Translations under genes and position numbers: made by a program | Assembly: GCA_027533425.1 (NCBI GenBank) | Contig: JAPZUD010000008.1 | Location: forward strand, 1-64,000 | Direction of reading: 5' to 3' | From: Beijerinckiaceae bacterium | GTDB taxonomy: Bacteria > Pseudomonadota > Alphaproteobacteria > Rhizobiales > Beijerinckiaceae | DNA length: 64,000 nucleotides | Shown: piece after piece, positions 54,120-62,479 of the stretch | How the letters are laid out: each line of letters starts with the position of its first letter | Numbering within the stretch: position 1 is the first letter of the stretch | The notes under the pieces: model-generated | Databases searched by the model: none | What the model was told of the DNA's origin: nothing | What the model saw: only the letters and a program-made list of their open reading frames with translations

Positions 54120-54761
54120 ATGTCGATCATGCTAGCCCGTGCCTACCTCAGAGCCTCCACCGATGAGCAGGATGCTCTGAGAGCCCGCGAGGACCTTGAG
54201 GTCTTCGCCAAGGAGCGGGGCCTTCCCATCGCCGGCTTCTATGTTGAGAACGAGAGCGGGGCCTCCTTGCAGCGCCCCGAGCTATTCCGCCTCCTCTCCG
54301 ATAGCCGCCCCGGTGATGTGCTTCTCGTGGAACAGGTTGACCGGTTATCGCGCCTCAATGCGGCAGACTGGGAGCGGCTCAAGGCGGAGATCACGAAGCG
54401 GCGGCTCCGGGTGGTCGCGCTGGACCTGCCCACCTCCCATATGCTCGCCAAGGCGGATCCCGATGATTTCACCGCCCGGACATTCGACGCGATCAATGCG
54501 ATGCTCCTTGATGTCCTCGCGGCAGTCGCACGGAAAGATTACGAGGACCGGCGGCGGCGGCAGGCCCAAGGCATTGCCCGCGTGAAGGCCCAACAGCCTG
54601 AGAAGTACCGGGGGCGGCCTGAGAAGAAGGAGCTTCACAATAAGGTGCGGCGAGCTTTGGAGGCCGGCCTCTCATGGGCCGGCGTGATGGACCTTACCGA
54701 TGCTTCCCGCGCTACCGTGGCGAAGGTGGCCGCGAGGATGAAGCAGGGCAACTATCCGTGA
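54120..54761 (+). CDS. Serine recombinase (resolvase/invertase family)
   Basis: A 213-residue recombinase. The catalytic Ser is in AYLRASTDEQDALRAREDLE, and VEQVDRLSRLNAADWERLK is the conserved helix-E region. Residues ~175-213 hold a short helix-turn-helix (ALEAGLSWAGVMDLTDASRA) for DNA binding. Such proteins resolve multimers or invert segments; here it could act on the circular form of the element. Start at MSIMLARAYLR, eight bases after TTTGGAG. Confidence 0.9.
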   Translation: MSIMLARAYLRASTDEQDALRAREDLEVFAKERGLPIAGFYVENESGASLQRPELFRLLSDSRPGDVLLVEQVDRLSRLNAADWERLKAEITKRRLRVVALDLPTSHMLAKADPDDFTARTFDAINAMLLDVLAAVARKDYEDRRRRQAQGIARVKAQQPEKYRGRPEKKELHNKVRRALEAGLSWAGVMDLTDASRATVAKVAARMKQGNYP

Positions 54762-54767
54762 CGGATA

Positions 54768-55304
54768 TCACGGGTCCTTAGGGTCCCGGATGTATTGACG
54801 CACATCGTTGCCCGCATTGAGTCGGTTCGCTAGTTGGATGCAGACTGGGAGCTGCCCGCATGCACGGAACGCTGCCCGTTCTGCATCTGCCCGAGATTGA
54901 TCAGGCGGGTTCGCATGTCTCCAGTACCACCCGCCAGCAAAGGCTATGCCCGCAACAATAATCGGCATGAAGGCTCTTGCCTGTAGGCGAAGCCACCGCT
55001 CCCGCTTTCGACCATTGTCACCTTGAAAGCTGACTTGAAGCGCTATCGCGGCTGCAAGCACAATAGCCAGAAAGCCCACAAGCGCTGCGCCATTCGGCCA
55101 ACCCTGCTCACGAGCTAGCGGGCCTCCAACGAAAACAAGGACAAAGAGCAGCCCGAGCAGAATCAGGCCCTGCAAAGCATAGAAGGCCATCAAATCGAAT
55201 AGGTCGCGAAACGCCCTGACGCGCGGATCAAATGCGTTGTTCTCTTTGAGCTCCTCAAGGTCTTCCGCGAATGCTCGCGCCTTCGGTGACTGGAAGGATT
55301 CCAT
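54768..55304 (-). CDS. Hypothetical membrane protein
   Basis: A 178-residue protein with three hydrophobic segments (about residues 40-60, 72-92 and 112-127) and a C-terminal soluble part containing two cysteines, FRACGQLPVCIQLANRL, that could form a disulfide. The N-terminus is charged (EDLEELKENNAFDPRVRAF). I do not recognise it. It converges with the serine recombinase gene with a 6-bp gap. Confidence 0.6.
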   Translation of the reverse strand: MESFQSPKARAFAEDLEELKENNAFDPRVRAFRDLFDLMAFYALQGLILLGLLFVLVFVGGPLAREQGWPNGAALVGFLAIVLAAAIALQVSFQGDNGRKRERWLRLQARAFMPIIVAGIAFAGGWYWRHANPPDQSRADAERAAFRACGQLPVCIQLANRLNAGNDVRQYIRDPKDP

Positions 55305-55773
55305 GCCGCACTCCCTGAGGCGCTACCTGCGAGTGCCCTCGCAAGCCTGCCTCCAAGACCCGCCAAGTCGGGGAGTTGGAAAACCGAACCCAGTCGGTCC
55401 CTGCGGCCTTTAGTTCGGAGAACCTGGACATACGCCACAGGCTCCCCGACCGCATGGTCGAGGATCGGCACCATCCCGGATGGCACCAGTCCGCTGGGTT
55501 CAGGGTTTCCACGCCCCGGAGCGCCGCGTCTGCGCTCTGCGCTCTGCGTTAAAACTAGCGGCTCAAGGCTTCGGTGCCAAGCCCATAGCCCGGTCAGTAG
55601 GGCTTGAGCGGGGGGCTGCGAGGATAGGAACGAATGTGCCTATCTGGCGAGCTTCTCCACTTTTATGACCACCCCCAATCGCCGTATTTTTGACATCTTG
55701 ATGTGCTTTTAATCGGATCGTAGCTGCCGCGATTGTGCGGTTGCAACGCCTACAACCCAATAAAGGAAACCGA
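55305..55773. other. 469-bp stretch without a convincing gene
   Basis: Short minus-strand ORFs cross this region but none shows a family match or a good start. A small tandem repeat TCTGCGC, TCTGCGC, TCTGCGT lies at 55529-55549. The right part (after ~55650) becomes AT-richer and probably holds the promoter for the next gene. Confidence 0.4.
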
Positions 55774-56478
55774 GTGGTAGCATCATATGCCTTCCAACCC
55801 CAAGATACCCGCAAGCACATTATTGACGTTGTACTTCAATACATTTTCGATCCAAACGACAAACAAGCACTAGCGCAAATAATTCAATTCTCGCCGTACG
55901 GAGCGTATGCTCCAATTATTGAACGCATGGCAAACGGAAATCTTCCATCAATTGCATTTATAATGCGCGACAAGCAGGGAATCGAGCGCAGGATTCGTAT
56001 GACGCCCATGCTTTACTGCTTTGTGATTATCGCCGATGCACTCGGGCATACTCTGCATATCAACCGGCGTGCGCGTGAGAGCCACTCCTACCTGCGGCTG
56101 GTGCCAGCACGAACGCCGGGCAACGTGAAATCCGCGCAACTCTCCGAGGGCAAAACGGTGCCCCTGCCTGATGAACGGATGCCCTTCAACTTTGACATGC
56201 AGCGCATTCTCTACGGAGCGGGGCAGCAACAGCGCGTTTACCCCAAGTCTGATGACCGCTTCGATCTCACGTATGAAAATTGGACCATGAAGGGCGGCAG
56301 CGCAAAAACAGATCAAGCGAGTTTGGTCTTGGCCTTGCTGACGCATCCCGCAGGATGGACATCGCCATTTGGCGGGACTCCAGTGGAACAGGAAGCCGCA
56401 TGCAAGGCGGTTCTTTTCGAGACCCTAAAGGCTCTCGAAAGCGAACGCGAAGTCTTTCTCAAGGCCCGCGCCACATGA
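55774..56478 (+). CDS. Hypothetical protein of the integrated element
   Basis: A 234-residue protein that I do not recognise. It is mixed alpha/beta in appearance, with HIIDVVLQYIFDPNDKQAL near the start and a hydrophobic ALVLALLTHPAGW near the end. The GTG at 55774 (VVASYAFQPQDT) is a plausible start because AAAGGAAA lies just before; the ORF track starts 13 codons earlier. Its stop overlaps the next gene in an ATGA junction, so the two are translationally coupled and probably work together. Confidence 0.6.
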   Translation: MVASYAFQPQDTRKHIIDVVLQYIFDPNDKQALAQIIQFSPYGAYAPIIERMANGNLPSIAFIMRDKQGIERRIRMTPMLYCFVIIADALGHTLHINRRARESHSYLRLVPARTPGNVKSAQLSEGKTVPLPDERMPFNFDMQRILYGAGQQQRVYPKSDDRFDLTYENWTMKGGSAKTDQASLVLALLTHPAGWTSPFGGTPVEQEAACKAVLFETLKALESEREVFLKARAT

Positions 56479-57224
56479 TCTACCCGCCCCAATCTCGGGC
56501 CGAACAGCGAGAACTCCGCCGCAAGGCGGGGTTCACCTCTCGCGTTTCGATCCCGAATGAGAATGCTCTCAGGGTCTGTTCGATTCCGGGGTGCGGCAAG
56601 CCGCCTCAAGCACGGGCGGGGCGTGGCCTAAGCCTAACCCATTGCCGCCTGCATATTCAGCGCCGCAATCGCCACGGTAGCTTTTGGAAGGGCACTCTCT
56701 CCGCTGCGGCCCTTAAGCCCTACCGCCATGCCGCCGAGAGCTACCTCAAGGCCAACCTGTCGGACTTCTGGGTCTCCCATGCCCTGCTTGCGATACAGGG
56801 GCTGCTGGAAGGGGCGGGGCCGGTTGAGCGCGTGGTGGACTTGAAGCGCATGAAGCCCGACCGGAAAGCACGGGCCGCGTTCGCCCGAATGCGCCGCGCA
56901 GGCGTGCCGCCGCTGCGCCTTCTGGTGGACCATCTGGCGATCACAGGCGCGGTGCAGGAAGACCCTATCCGCCCCGGAGGCGAACCCGGCTTTTACTTGC
57001 AGACCCAGTTAGGCAAGGCCGCGCTTCGCAAGGCATCCGGCTATCACTCGGTTTACGGCCCGGACAGCCGATACGATGTTTACCCCCGGAGTGCAGGCCA
57101 ATTCCTCCGTATTATCGGGCGTAAGCTAGACAAAGCCTGCGAGCATGTTGCCCATCGTCATCTTGAGGCTGTTCTAGCGCTCAAGGCCAAACGCGTAAGG
57201 GGAGCAAACAATGGCGTTATCTGA
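56475..57224 (+). CDS. Hypothetical protein with an N-terminal zinc-finger-like motif
   Basis: A 249-residue basic protein. Residues 35-60 contain C35-x4-C40 and then H56, C57 and H60 (CSIPGC and THCRLH), a likely zinc-binding site like the small CxxPGC fingers of phage proteins. The rest is helical and basic, which suggests nucleic-acid binding. The start at 56475 overlaps the previous stop. It is followed 27 bp later by the polymerase-like gene, so a replication role is plausible but not shown. Confidence 0.65.
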   Translation: MIYPPQSRAEQRELRRKAGFTSRVSIPNENALRVCSIPGCGKPPQARAGRGLSLTHCRLHIQRRNRHGSFWKGTLSAAALKPYRHAAESYLKANLSDFWVSHALLAIQGLLEGAGPVERVVDLKRMKPDRKARAAFARMRRAGVPPLRLLVDHLAITGAVQEDPIRPGGEPGFYLQTQLGKAALRKASGYHSVYGPDSRYDVYPRSAGQFLRIIGRKLDKACEHVAHRHLEAVLALKAKRVRGANNGVI

Positions 57225-57251
57225 CGATCAAAAAAGCCTTCGGTCAAAAAG

Positions 57252-58562
57252 ATGCGTGATCTAGTGATGGTGGAGCGGGACGCACAGGTTGAGCGCTCAA
57301 AGCGAATGCTGGACCCTTATCTCACGACGAGCCATGGCGTGATTACGGTGCTGGTTGACAACATCATGTATGACTACCAGCGAAATGCGCCCGCTCGCCA
57401 ACGGAAGATGAAGCAGGCCGATAGGCTCAATCTGGAGGCAATGCTCACGACAGTCCTTGCCAATCTTGCCTTGGCTGTTGCGGAAGGGGTTGATCCGCCG
57501 ACCATCGGAGTCAGCCTTAAAGCTGCCAAGCGCAAGCTGACCCGATATGATCGTTACGGGTTTACAGGTCTCCCTCGCGTGCTCGGCCTTATCGGTGGGT
57601 CGGGCGGACTTCTGAGCCTAGAACGGTCTAGCCGGAAAGGCGTTGCAAGCGCAGTTACGGCCGCTCCCGACTTCAAGGCCACGCTAGCCCGTTTCAAGTT
57701 CAAGCCAGAGCACTTCGAGGTTGCAGAGGGGCGGGAAACCATATGGCTAAGCCGCCTTACCCGCGACTATGTGAGCGGGACCGAACAGCGAGAAATGATC
57801 GACTACAAGGATACCGAGGAGACGAACCGCTTTCGCGGAGAGGTGGTTCGCATCAACGAGGCGCTGCGAAAGGCGGACATTGCGCTTGCCCCCGAGGATG
57901 GCCAGACCGTTATCACCTCGCTCCGCTTCCTTCACCGCAGCTTTAACCTCCAGCCGGATGCAAAGGAGGGCACAGAGAGGTTTGACCTTGGCGGTCGCCT
58001 TTTCGGAGGCTGGTGGATGAATCTCCCAAAGGAGCGCCGTCACCTGATCCGAATTTCCGGAGAACCCGTTGCGGACTTGGATTTTGCCTCGATGTTCCTC
58101 CGGCTAGCCTTCCTTGAGGTCGGGCAGCGGCCACCCGAAAGCGATCTGTACGCCGACATTCCAGGACTTAGGGAAGCCCGATGGCGGGCGGGAGTGAAGA
58201 AGGTGGTCCTTGCCATGCTGTTCCGAACGTCGCCCCTCACGCGCCTCCCAAAAGATGCCAAGGGCCTATTGCCTCCACGCATGTCTGGCGAGCAGGCTCG
58301 TTCCGCGATCCTCAAAGCCTTTCCAGCGCTCGAATCGATCTTTGAGACGGGAGCCGGATTGCGGCTCATGTTCTCGGAGTCGCAAATCCTTATTGCTGCC
58401 TTGCTCGATTTGGTGGACCAGAATGTGCCCGCGCTGCCAATGCACGACGGCTTGATGGTGCCAATCTCGAAGGTGAGCGTGGCCGCTCGCGCGATGCAGG
58501 ACGCGGCCGAGAAAACTGTTGGCTTCCGCCTACCGATCAGTCTGAAAGCGATGTACGCTTGA
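57252..58562 (+). CDS. Family A DNA polymerase-like protein
   Basis: A 436-residue protein in which I can see the palm motifs of Pol I-type polymerases. Motif A is DFASMFLR (277-284), matching the DYSQIELR pattern; motif B is RAGVK (R312, K316), matching RxxxK; motif C is LPMHDG (H398, D399), matching VHDE. Spacing and order are right. There is no 3'-5' exonuclease domain, and residues 1-270 are unfamiliar (YGFTGLPRVLGLIGG). It is much shorter than Pol I. It may replicate or repair the element; similar unnamed proteins occur on other rhizobial-type elements. The start is unsure, since no ribosome binding site is visible. Confidence 0.65.
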   Translation: MRDLVMVERDAQVERSKRMLDPYLTTSHGVITVLVDNIMYDYQRNAPARQRKMKQADRLNLEAMLTTVLANLALAVAEGVDPPTIGVSLKAAKRKLTRYDRYGFTGLPRVLGLIGGSGGLLSLERSSRKGVASAVTAAPDFKATLARFKFKPEHFEVAEGRETIWLSRLTRDYVSGTEQREMIDYKDTEETNRFRGEVVRINEALRKADIALAPEDGQTVITSLRFLHRSFNLQPDAKEGTERFDLGGRLFGGWWMNLPKERRHLIRISGEPVADLDFASMFLRLAFLEVGQRPPESDLYADIPGLREARWRAGVKKVVLAMLFRTSPLTRLPKDAKGLLPPRMSGEQARSAILKAFPALESIFETGAGLRLMFSESQILIAALLDLVDQNVPALPMHDGLMVPISKVSVAARAMQDAAEKTVGFRLPISLKAMYA

Positions 58563-58841
58563 GCAGGAACGTTACGCGCCACCTAAGGGCGTACGGGGGG
58601 CGCTAGGTCCGGCGTCTGGATTGCCCCCTCCTCCCCGGTCACTTTGAGCACCAGCCTCAAGCCTCCCTTGGTGCCCCAGCCTCAGGTCCCTGCCCAGACA
58701 TGAAGGGGGCAAAAGGGCGAGCAAGGAGAGTGCTCCATAGGACCGACTAGGAACCACTAGGCCACCTCATGCCCCATGAAGTTCCACCCCGAGGCTGGAC
58801 AGGGGATAGGGGGACCTGCCCTAGCCCTGCGCACTCAAGGA
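58563..58841. other. GC-rich gap after the polymerase-like gene
   Basis: This 279-bp stretch has no credible coding frame and no clear terminator. I see nothing definite in it. Confidence 0.3.
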
Positions 58842-59288
58842 CTATCCGTTGTCATGCCCCATCAGGACCGCCTCACCTCCATGATCGAGCATCGCGGCAA
58901 CCCCACGAGAGAAGGCCTCAAGGTCAGCATAGGTAGTCAGGAAGGCAAGGGAGGCCCTCAGCGGCAAGTCGGACAGGCCACTCGCCAGAGCAGTATGGGC
59001 AAGCTCAACGTCCACCCTCAGGCTCCCCAGACGGCCAAAGGCGGAGATGGATAGACCAAGGCAGACGGAAACCGGGGACTCCTCAGCGCCAAGACCCTCG
59101 CCTCCCCTGAGGACAATGCGGTCACCTTGCGGAATGGGATAAAGGCCAAGCTCACGGGCGAACTCCTCCAGAACGCTCCGATTGAACCAAGCCGCCCCAT
59201 GGCCCCGAAAGCCCTGGCCTTCAGCTATCGCTGCGAGCTCTCCATGATGTTGATCATCCGGTTTGTAGGTCAGGCGGAGATGAAACAT
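58842..59288 (-). CDS. Hypothetical protein of the integrated element
   Basis: A 148-residue protein that I do not recognise. It opens MFHLRLTYKPDDQHHGELAA and contains AAWFNRSVLEEFARELGLYP, with a TAGGAG site ten bases before the ATG at 59288. The pattern looks like a real coding region on the minus strand. It is the last gene before the right end of the element. Confidence 0.5.
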   Translation of the reverse strand: MFHLRLTYKPDDQHHGELAAIAEGQGFRGHGAAWFNRSVLEEFARELGLYPIPQGDRIVLRGGEGLGAEESPVSVCLGLSISAFGRLGSLRVDVELAHTALASGLSDLPLRASLAFLTTYADLEAFSRGVAAMLDHGGEAVLMGHDNG

Positions 59289-59400
59289 GGTCCTAGGGCT
59301 CCTACCGGGACAACAAGGCTTTGATGCGCCCCTTGAAGAGAGTGCAGTGGGCTCGGGAACGATGCCAGTTAAGGGAATGCGATGGAGCGGACAAGACAGC

Positions 59401-59423
59401 GGGGTACGCAGCTGGGGTACGCA
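59401..59423. repeat. Paired GGGGTACGCA sites, right end
   Basis: GGGGTACGCA at 59401 and 59414, then ATGGGGAC, repeats the arrangement at 50046-50068. These are the probable arm sites of the integrase at the other end of the element. Confidence 0.7.
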
Positions 59424-59484
59424 ATGGGGACGCAGAGGCCAAAAACTGGCCTCTAAGTCATTGAAAAATATGGATGAAAAGAAG

Positions 59485-59503
59485 GTGGTGGGGGAAGCAG
59501 GAC
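59485..59503. repeat. Right attachment-site repeat (tRNA-Tyr 3' end)
   Basis: The second copy of GTGGTGGGGGAAGCAGGAC, lying within the acceptor and T-arm end of tRNA-Tyr and including its CCA. Because the tRNA remains complete, integration restored the gene. Confidence 0.85.
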
Positions 59504-59570
59504 TCGAACCTGCGAAGGCTTAGCCAGCGGATTTACAGTCCGCCCCCTTTGCCGCTCGGGACATTCCCCC
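59486..59570 (-). tRNA. tRNA-Tyr (anticodon GTA)
   Basis: Read from 59570, the minus strand gives GGGGGAATGTCCCGAGCGGC, an anticodon loop CTGTAAA with anticodon GTA, a long variable arm (GGCTAAGCC), the T-arm GCAGGTTCGAGTCCTGC and acceptor TTCCCCC, then A and CCA. The long variable arm is typical of bacterial tRNA-Tyr. It is 85 nt long with an encoded CCA. The integrated element lies at its 3' side. Confidence 0.97.
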
Positions 59571-59818
59571 ACGAACGCGGTACCTCGGTTTCCCGAGCGC
59601 GAGGCCGCGTTATGATCAAGCCGTCCCGGTGTGTCAACGGAAGAAAGCAGCCGGTGGCCGAGAAATTTGGCGGATGAAACGCGGGGCAGGAGCGGAATGC
59701 CGGAACGAACGGCCCGGCCGGGCAGGTCCCCGCAAGCGGAACAATCGACAAGTCGGCGGCAAACGCCTATCCCGGCAGGCCTCACGCTGAATCCGGGGCC
59801 ACCCGGGAAGGAAAGAAC

Positions 59819-60676
59819 ATGAAATCGCCCTATCGGCGCTCTGGCCAGAAGGATGGCGGCCAACGCCCCCTCCCCGCAACCGGTCCGGATGACGCAGCCC
59901 CGAAGCGCTTCAAGGACAAGTCGCGCTTCGCGCCAAAGCCGAAGAAGGAAAAGCCGAAGCCGCCCGAGGATTGCGACGTGCTCTATGGCATTCACAGCGT
60001 CCATGAGGCCCTGGCCAACCCGGCCCGCAAGCATCATCGCCTGCTTGCCACGGAGAACGGCCTCCTGCGCCTCAGCGAGGATCTGACGCTGCCGATCCAG
60101 GCCGAAGTGGTGAAACCGGACGCGATCAACGCGCTGCTCCCGGCCGATGCCGTGCATCAGGGCGTCTATCTCGAGACCTTCCGGCTGCCGCTGATGCGGC
60201 TCGAGGCCGTCCCGCAGGACAGGATCATCGTGGCGCTCGACCAGGTCACCGATCCGCATAACGTCGGCGCGATCCTGCGCAGCGCCGCGGCCTTCGGCGT
60301 GGGCGCCCTCCTCACCACCTTCCGGAACAGCCCCGAAGTCAGCGGCGTCCTCGCCAAGGCGGCTTCCGGCGCGCTGGAGCATGTGCCCATCGTCGGCGTC
60401 ACCAATCTCGGCAGGGCCCTCGCAAGCCTGCAGGAGGAAGGATTCCTGCTGGTCGGTCTTGATTCCGAGGCCACGGAAGAATTCCATGACCTGCCACTCC
60501 GCATGCCGCTGGTCCTCGTGCTCGGCGCCGAAGGCAAGGGCCTGCGCCAGTCGACGCGCGCGCTCTGCAACCACCTGGCCCGGCTGGAACTGCCCGGCGC
60601 GATCCGCAGCCTCAATGTCTCGAATGCCGCGGCGATCAGTCTCTATGCCGTCTCGCGCGGGCTGAAGGGCGGCTGA
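59819..60676 (+). CDS. rlmB: 23S rRNA 2'-O-ribose methyltransferase RlmB (TrmH/SpoU family)
   Basis: A 285-residue methyltransferase that modifies 23S rRNA guanosine 2251. Residues ~1-50 are a basic, lysine-rich tail, and YGIHSVHEALANPARK opens the RNA-binding domain. The knotted SPOUT domain has the three motifs: DPHNVGAILRSAAAFGVGAL, LVLGAEGKGLR and SLNVSNAAAISLY, which form the SAM site. It is divergent from tRNA-Tyr, an arrangement common in alphaproteobacteria near tuf. Confidence 0.92.
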   Translation: MKSPYRRSGQKDGGQRPLPATGPDDAAPKRFKDKSRFAPKPKKEKPKPPEDCDVLYGIHSVHEALANPARKHHRLLATENGLLRLSEDLTLPIQAEVVKPDAINALLPADAVHQGVYLETFRLPLMRLEAVPQDRIIVALDQVTDPHNVGAILRSAAAFGVGALLTTFRNSPEVSGVLAKAASGALEHVPIVGVTNLGRALASLQEEGFLLVGLDSEATEEFHDLPLRMPLVLVLGAEGKGLRQSTRALCNHLARLELPGAIRSLNVSNAAAISLYAVSRGLKGG

Positions 60677-60724
60677 GCCCGCCCCTTCCCGGCCCGCACC
60701 CGGCTGATTGGCCCCGTCTCTGAC

Positions 60725-60752
60725 AAAAAAGCCCCGCCGTCTCCGGCGGGGC
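60725..60752 (-). terminator. Rho-independent terminator of the MFS gene
   Basis: On the minus strand GCCCCGCCGG and CGGCGGGGC form a strong stem followed by TTTTTT (the AAAAAA at 60725-60730 on the plus strand). It lies 48 bp downstream of the MFS stop and is oriented for it. Confidence 0.85.
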
Positions 60753-60799
60753 TCCAGGGAAGGTTGTCGGGAGGGACAACCTTTGGGGCTGTTGGACCC

Positions 60800-62479
60800 T
60801 TAGCGGTTCTCGACCGTGTAGATGTCCCGGTCCTTCGTTTCCTTCACGAAGAACAGGCCGATCACGAAGGTGCCGAGCGCCACAACCACCGGATACCAGA
60901 GGCCGTAATAGATATCGCCGGTCGCCGCGACCATCGCGAAGGAGGTCGGAGGCAGGAAGCCGCCGAACCAGCCATTGCCGATATGGTAGGGCAGCGACAT
61001 CGCGGTATAGCGGATGCGGGTCGGGAAGAACTCGACCAGGGCCGCCGCGATCGGGCCGTAAACCGCCGTCACGTAGAGGACCATGACGGTCAGGATCGCG
61101 ATCACGCTCCACGCCTGCATGGTGGCCGGGATAACGCCATTCAGCTTGACGATCGACGGATCGCCGGCCTTCGGATAGCCCGCCTCGACCGCCGCCGCCG
61201 TAAAGGCCGCGATATTGGCCGGGATGGCGGCGGCAATCGCCACATCCTTGCCCGCCATCACGACCTTGGCCGTGGTGCCGGCCGGGGCCGGGGTGAAGTC
61301 ATACTTCACGGCGGCGCGGGCCAGGGCCACGCGGGCCACGTCGCACGGCGCGGTGAAGGTGCGGATGCCGACCGGGTCGATCACGTTGCCGCAGGTGGCA
61401 GGATCGGCAACGACCTGCACCTTGATGGTCTTGATCGCCTGGTCGAGCTTCGGGTTGGCCACCTGCGTCATCGCCTGGAAAAGCGGGAAGAAGGTGAGCG
61501 CCGCCACGAGGCAGCCGCCGAGAATGACCGGCTTGCGGCCGATCCTGTCCGACAGCGAGCCGAAGAAGATGAAGCCGCCGGTGCCGAGGATGAGCGACCA
61601 GGCCACCAGCACGTTGGCCGTGAACAGGTCAACCTTGAGGATGCTCTGCAGGAAGAACAGGGCGTAGAACTGGCCAGTATACCAGACCACGGCCTGGCCG
61701 GCGACGAGGCCGAGCAGGGCGATGATCACGACCTTGAGGTTTTTCCACTCCCCGAAGGCTTCCGAGAGCGGTGCCTTGGACTGCGTGCCTTCTTCCTTCA
61801 TCTTCTTGAAGGCCGGGCTTTCCTGCATCTGCAGGCGGATCCAGACCGAGATGGCGAGCAGGAAGATCGAGCCGAGGAACGGAATGCGCCAGCCGTAATC
61901 GGCGAAGTCCTTCTCGCCCAGATACAGGCGCAGCGACAGGATCACGACCAGCGAGAGCAGCAGGCCGAGCGTCGCCGTGGTCTGGATCCACGAGGTGTAG
62001 AACCCGCGCCGGCCCACCGGGGCATGTTCGGCCACATACACGGCCGCACCGCCATATTCACCGCCGAGCGCCAGGCCCTGCAGCATGCGCAGGATGATGA
62101 GGATGACCGGGGCCACCCAGCCGATCGTCGAATAGGACGGCAGCAGGCCGACTGCGAAGGTCGAGATGCCCATGATCAGGATGGTGACAAGGAAGGTCTG
62201 CTTGCGGCCGATCAGGTCGCCGAGACGACCGAAGAACAGCGCGCCGAACGGACGCACGAGGAAGCCCGCCGCGAAGGCCAGCAGCGCGAAGACGTTCCGG
62301 GTCGACTGGTCGAAGGACGAGAAGAACTGCGCCCCGATCATCACGGCCAGCGCGCCGTAAAGGTAGAAATCATACCATTCGAAAACGGTACCCAGCGAAG
62401 AGGCCAGGATGACCTTCTTCTCTTCTTTCGTCATCGGTCGGACGTCGCGACCGGCCTGGACGGCTTGTGCCTGTGCCAT
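60800..62479 (-). CDS. MFS transporter, metabolite:H+ symporter (MHS) family
   Basis: A 559-residue transporter with twelve expected helices. GTVFEWYDFYLYGALAVMIG, GRLGDLIGRKQTF and ALGGEYGGAAVYVAEHAP are MHS-family signatures. A soluble insert of roughly 110 residues between helices in the second half (from NPKLDQAIKTIKV to VKLNGVIPATMQAW) carries two cysteines (DPATCGNV and TAPCDV) and is not present in short MHS proteins such as ProP. Substrate is probably an organic acid or betaine-type solute. The start was taken at MAQAQAVQAG. Confidence 0.9.
   Translation of the reverse strand: MAQAQAVQAGRDVRPMTKEEKKVILASSLGTVFEWYDFYLYGALAVMIGAQFFSSFDQSTRNVFALLAFAAGFLVRPFGALFFGRLGDLIGRKQTFLVTILIMGISTFAVGLLPSYSTIGWVAPVILIILRMLQGLALGGEYGGAAVYVAEHAPVGRRGFYTSWIQTTATLGLLLSLVVILSLRLYLGEKDFADYGWRIPFLGSIFLLAISVWIRLQMQESPAFKKMKEEGTQSKAPLSEAFGEWKNLKVVIIALLGLVAGQAVVWYTGQFYALFFLQSILKVDLFTANVLVAWSLILGTGGFIFFGSLSDRIGRKPVILGGCLVAALTFFPLFQAMTQVANPKLDQAIKTIKVQVVADPATCGNVIDPVGIRTFTAPCDVARVALARAAVKYDFTPAPAGTTAKVVMAGKDVAIAAAIPANIAAFTAAAVEAGYPKAGDPSIVKLNGVIPATMQAWSVIAILTVMVLYVTAVYGPIAAALVEFFPTRIRYTAMSLPYHIGNGWFGGFLPPTSFAMVAATGDIYYGLWYPVVVALGTFVIGLFFVKETKDRDIYTVENR

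Larger units (their letters stand above)
49964..59503. mobile_element. Integrated genetic element at tRNA-Tyr (about 9.5 kb), phage-satellite-like
   Basis: A 19-bp direct repeat, GTGGTGGGGGAAGCAGGAC, marks both ends; the right copy is the 3' end of tRNA-Tyr. Inside each end lie two GGGGTACGCA sites 13 bp apart. Genes: tyrosine integrase, a DUF4435/ATPase pair like PARIS, serine recombinase, membrane protein, two overlapping unknown genes, a family-A-polymerase-like protein and a further unknown. There are no capsid, tail, lysis or conjugation genes, which suggests a satellite or small integrative element. Gene composition differs sharply within it: the ATPase pair is AT-rich and the rest GC-rich. 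Confidence 0.85.

Noticed and set aside
55190-55512. Two overlapping minus-strand ORFs of 98 and 85 codons
   Set aside because: They overlap each other and the membrane-protein gene, have no family match and no good start sites.
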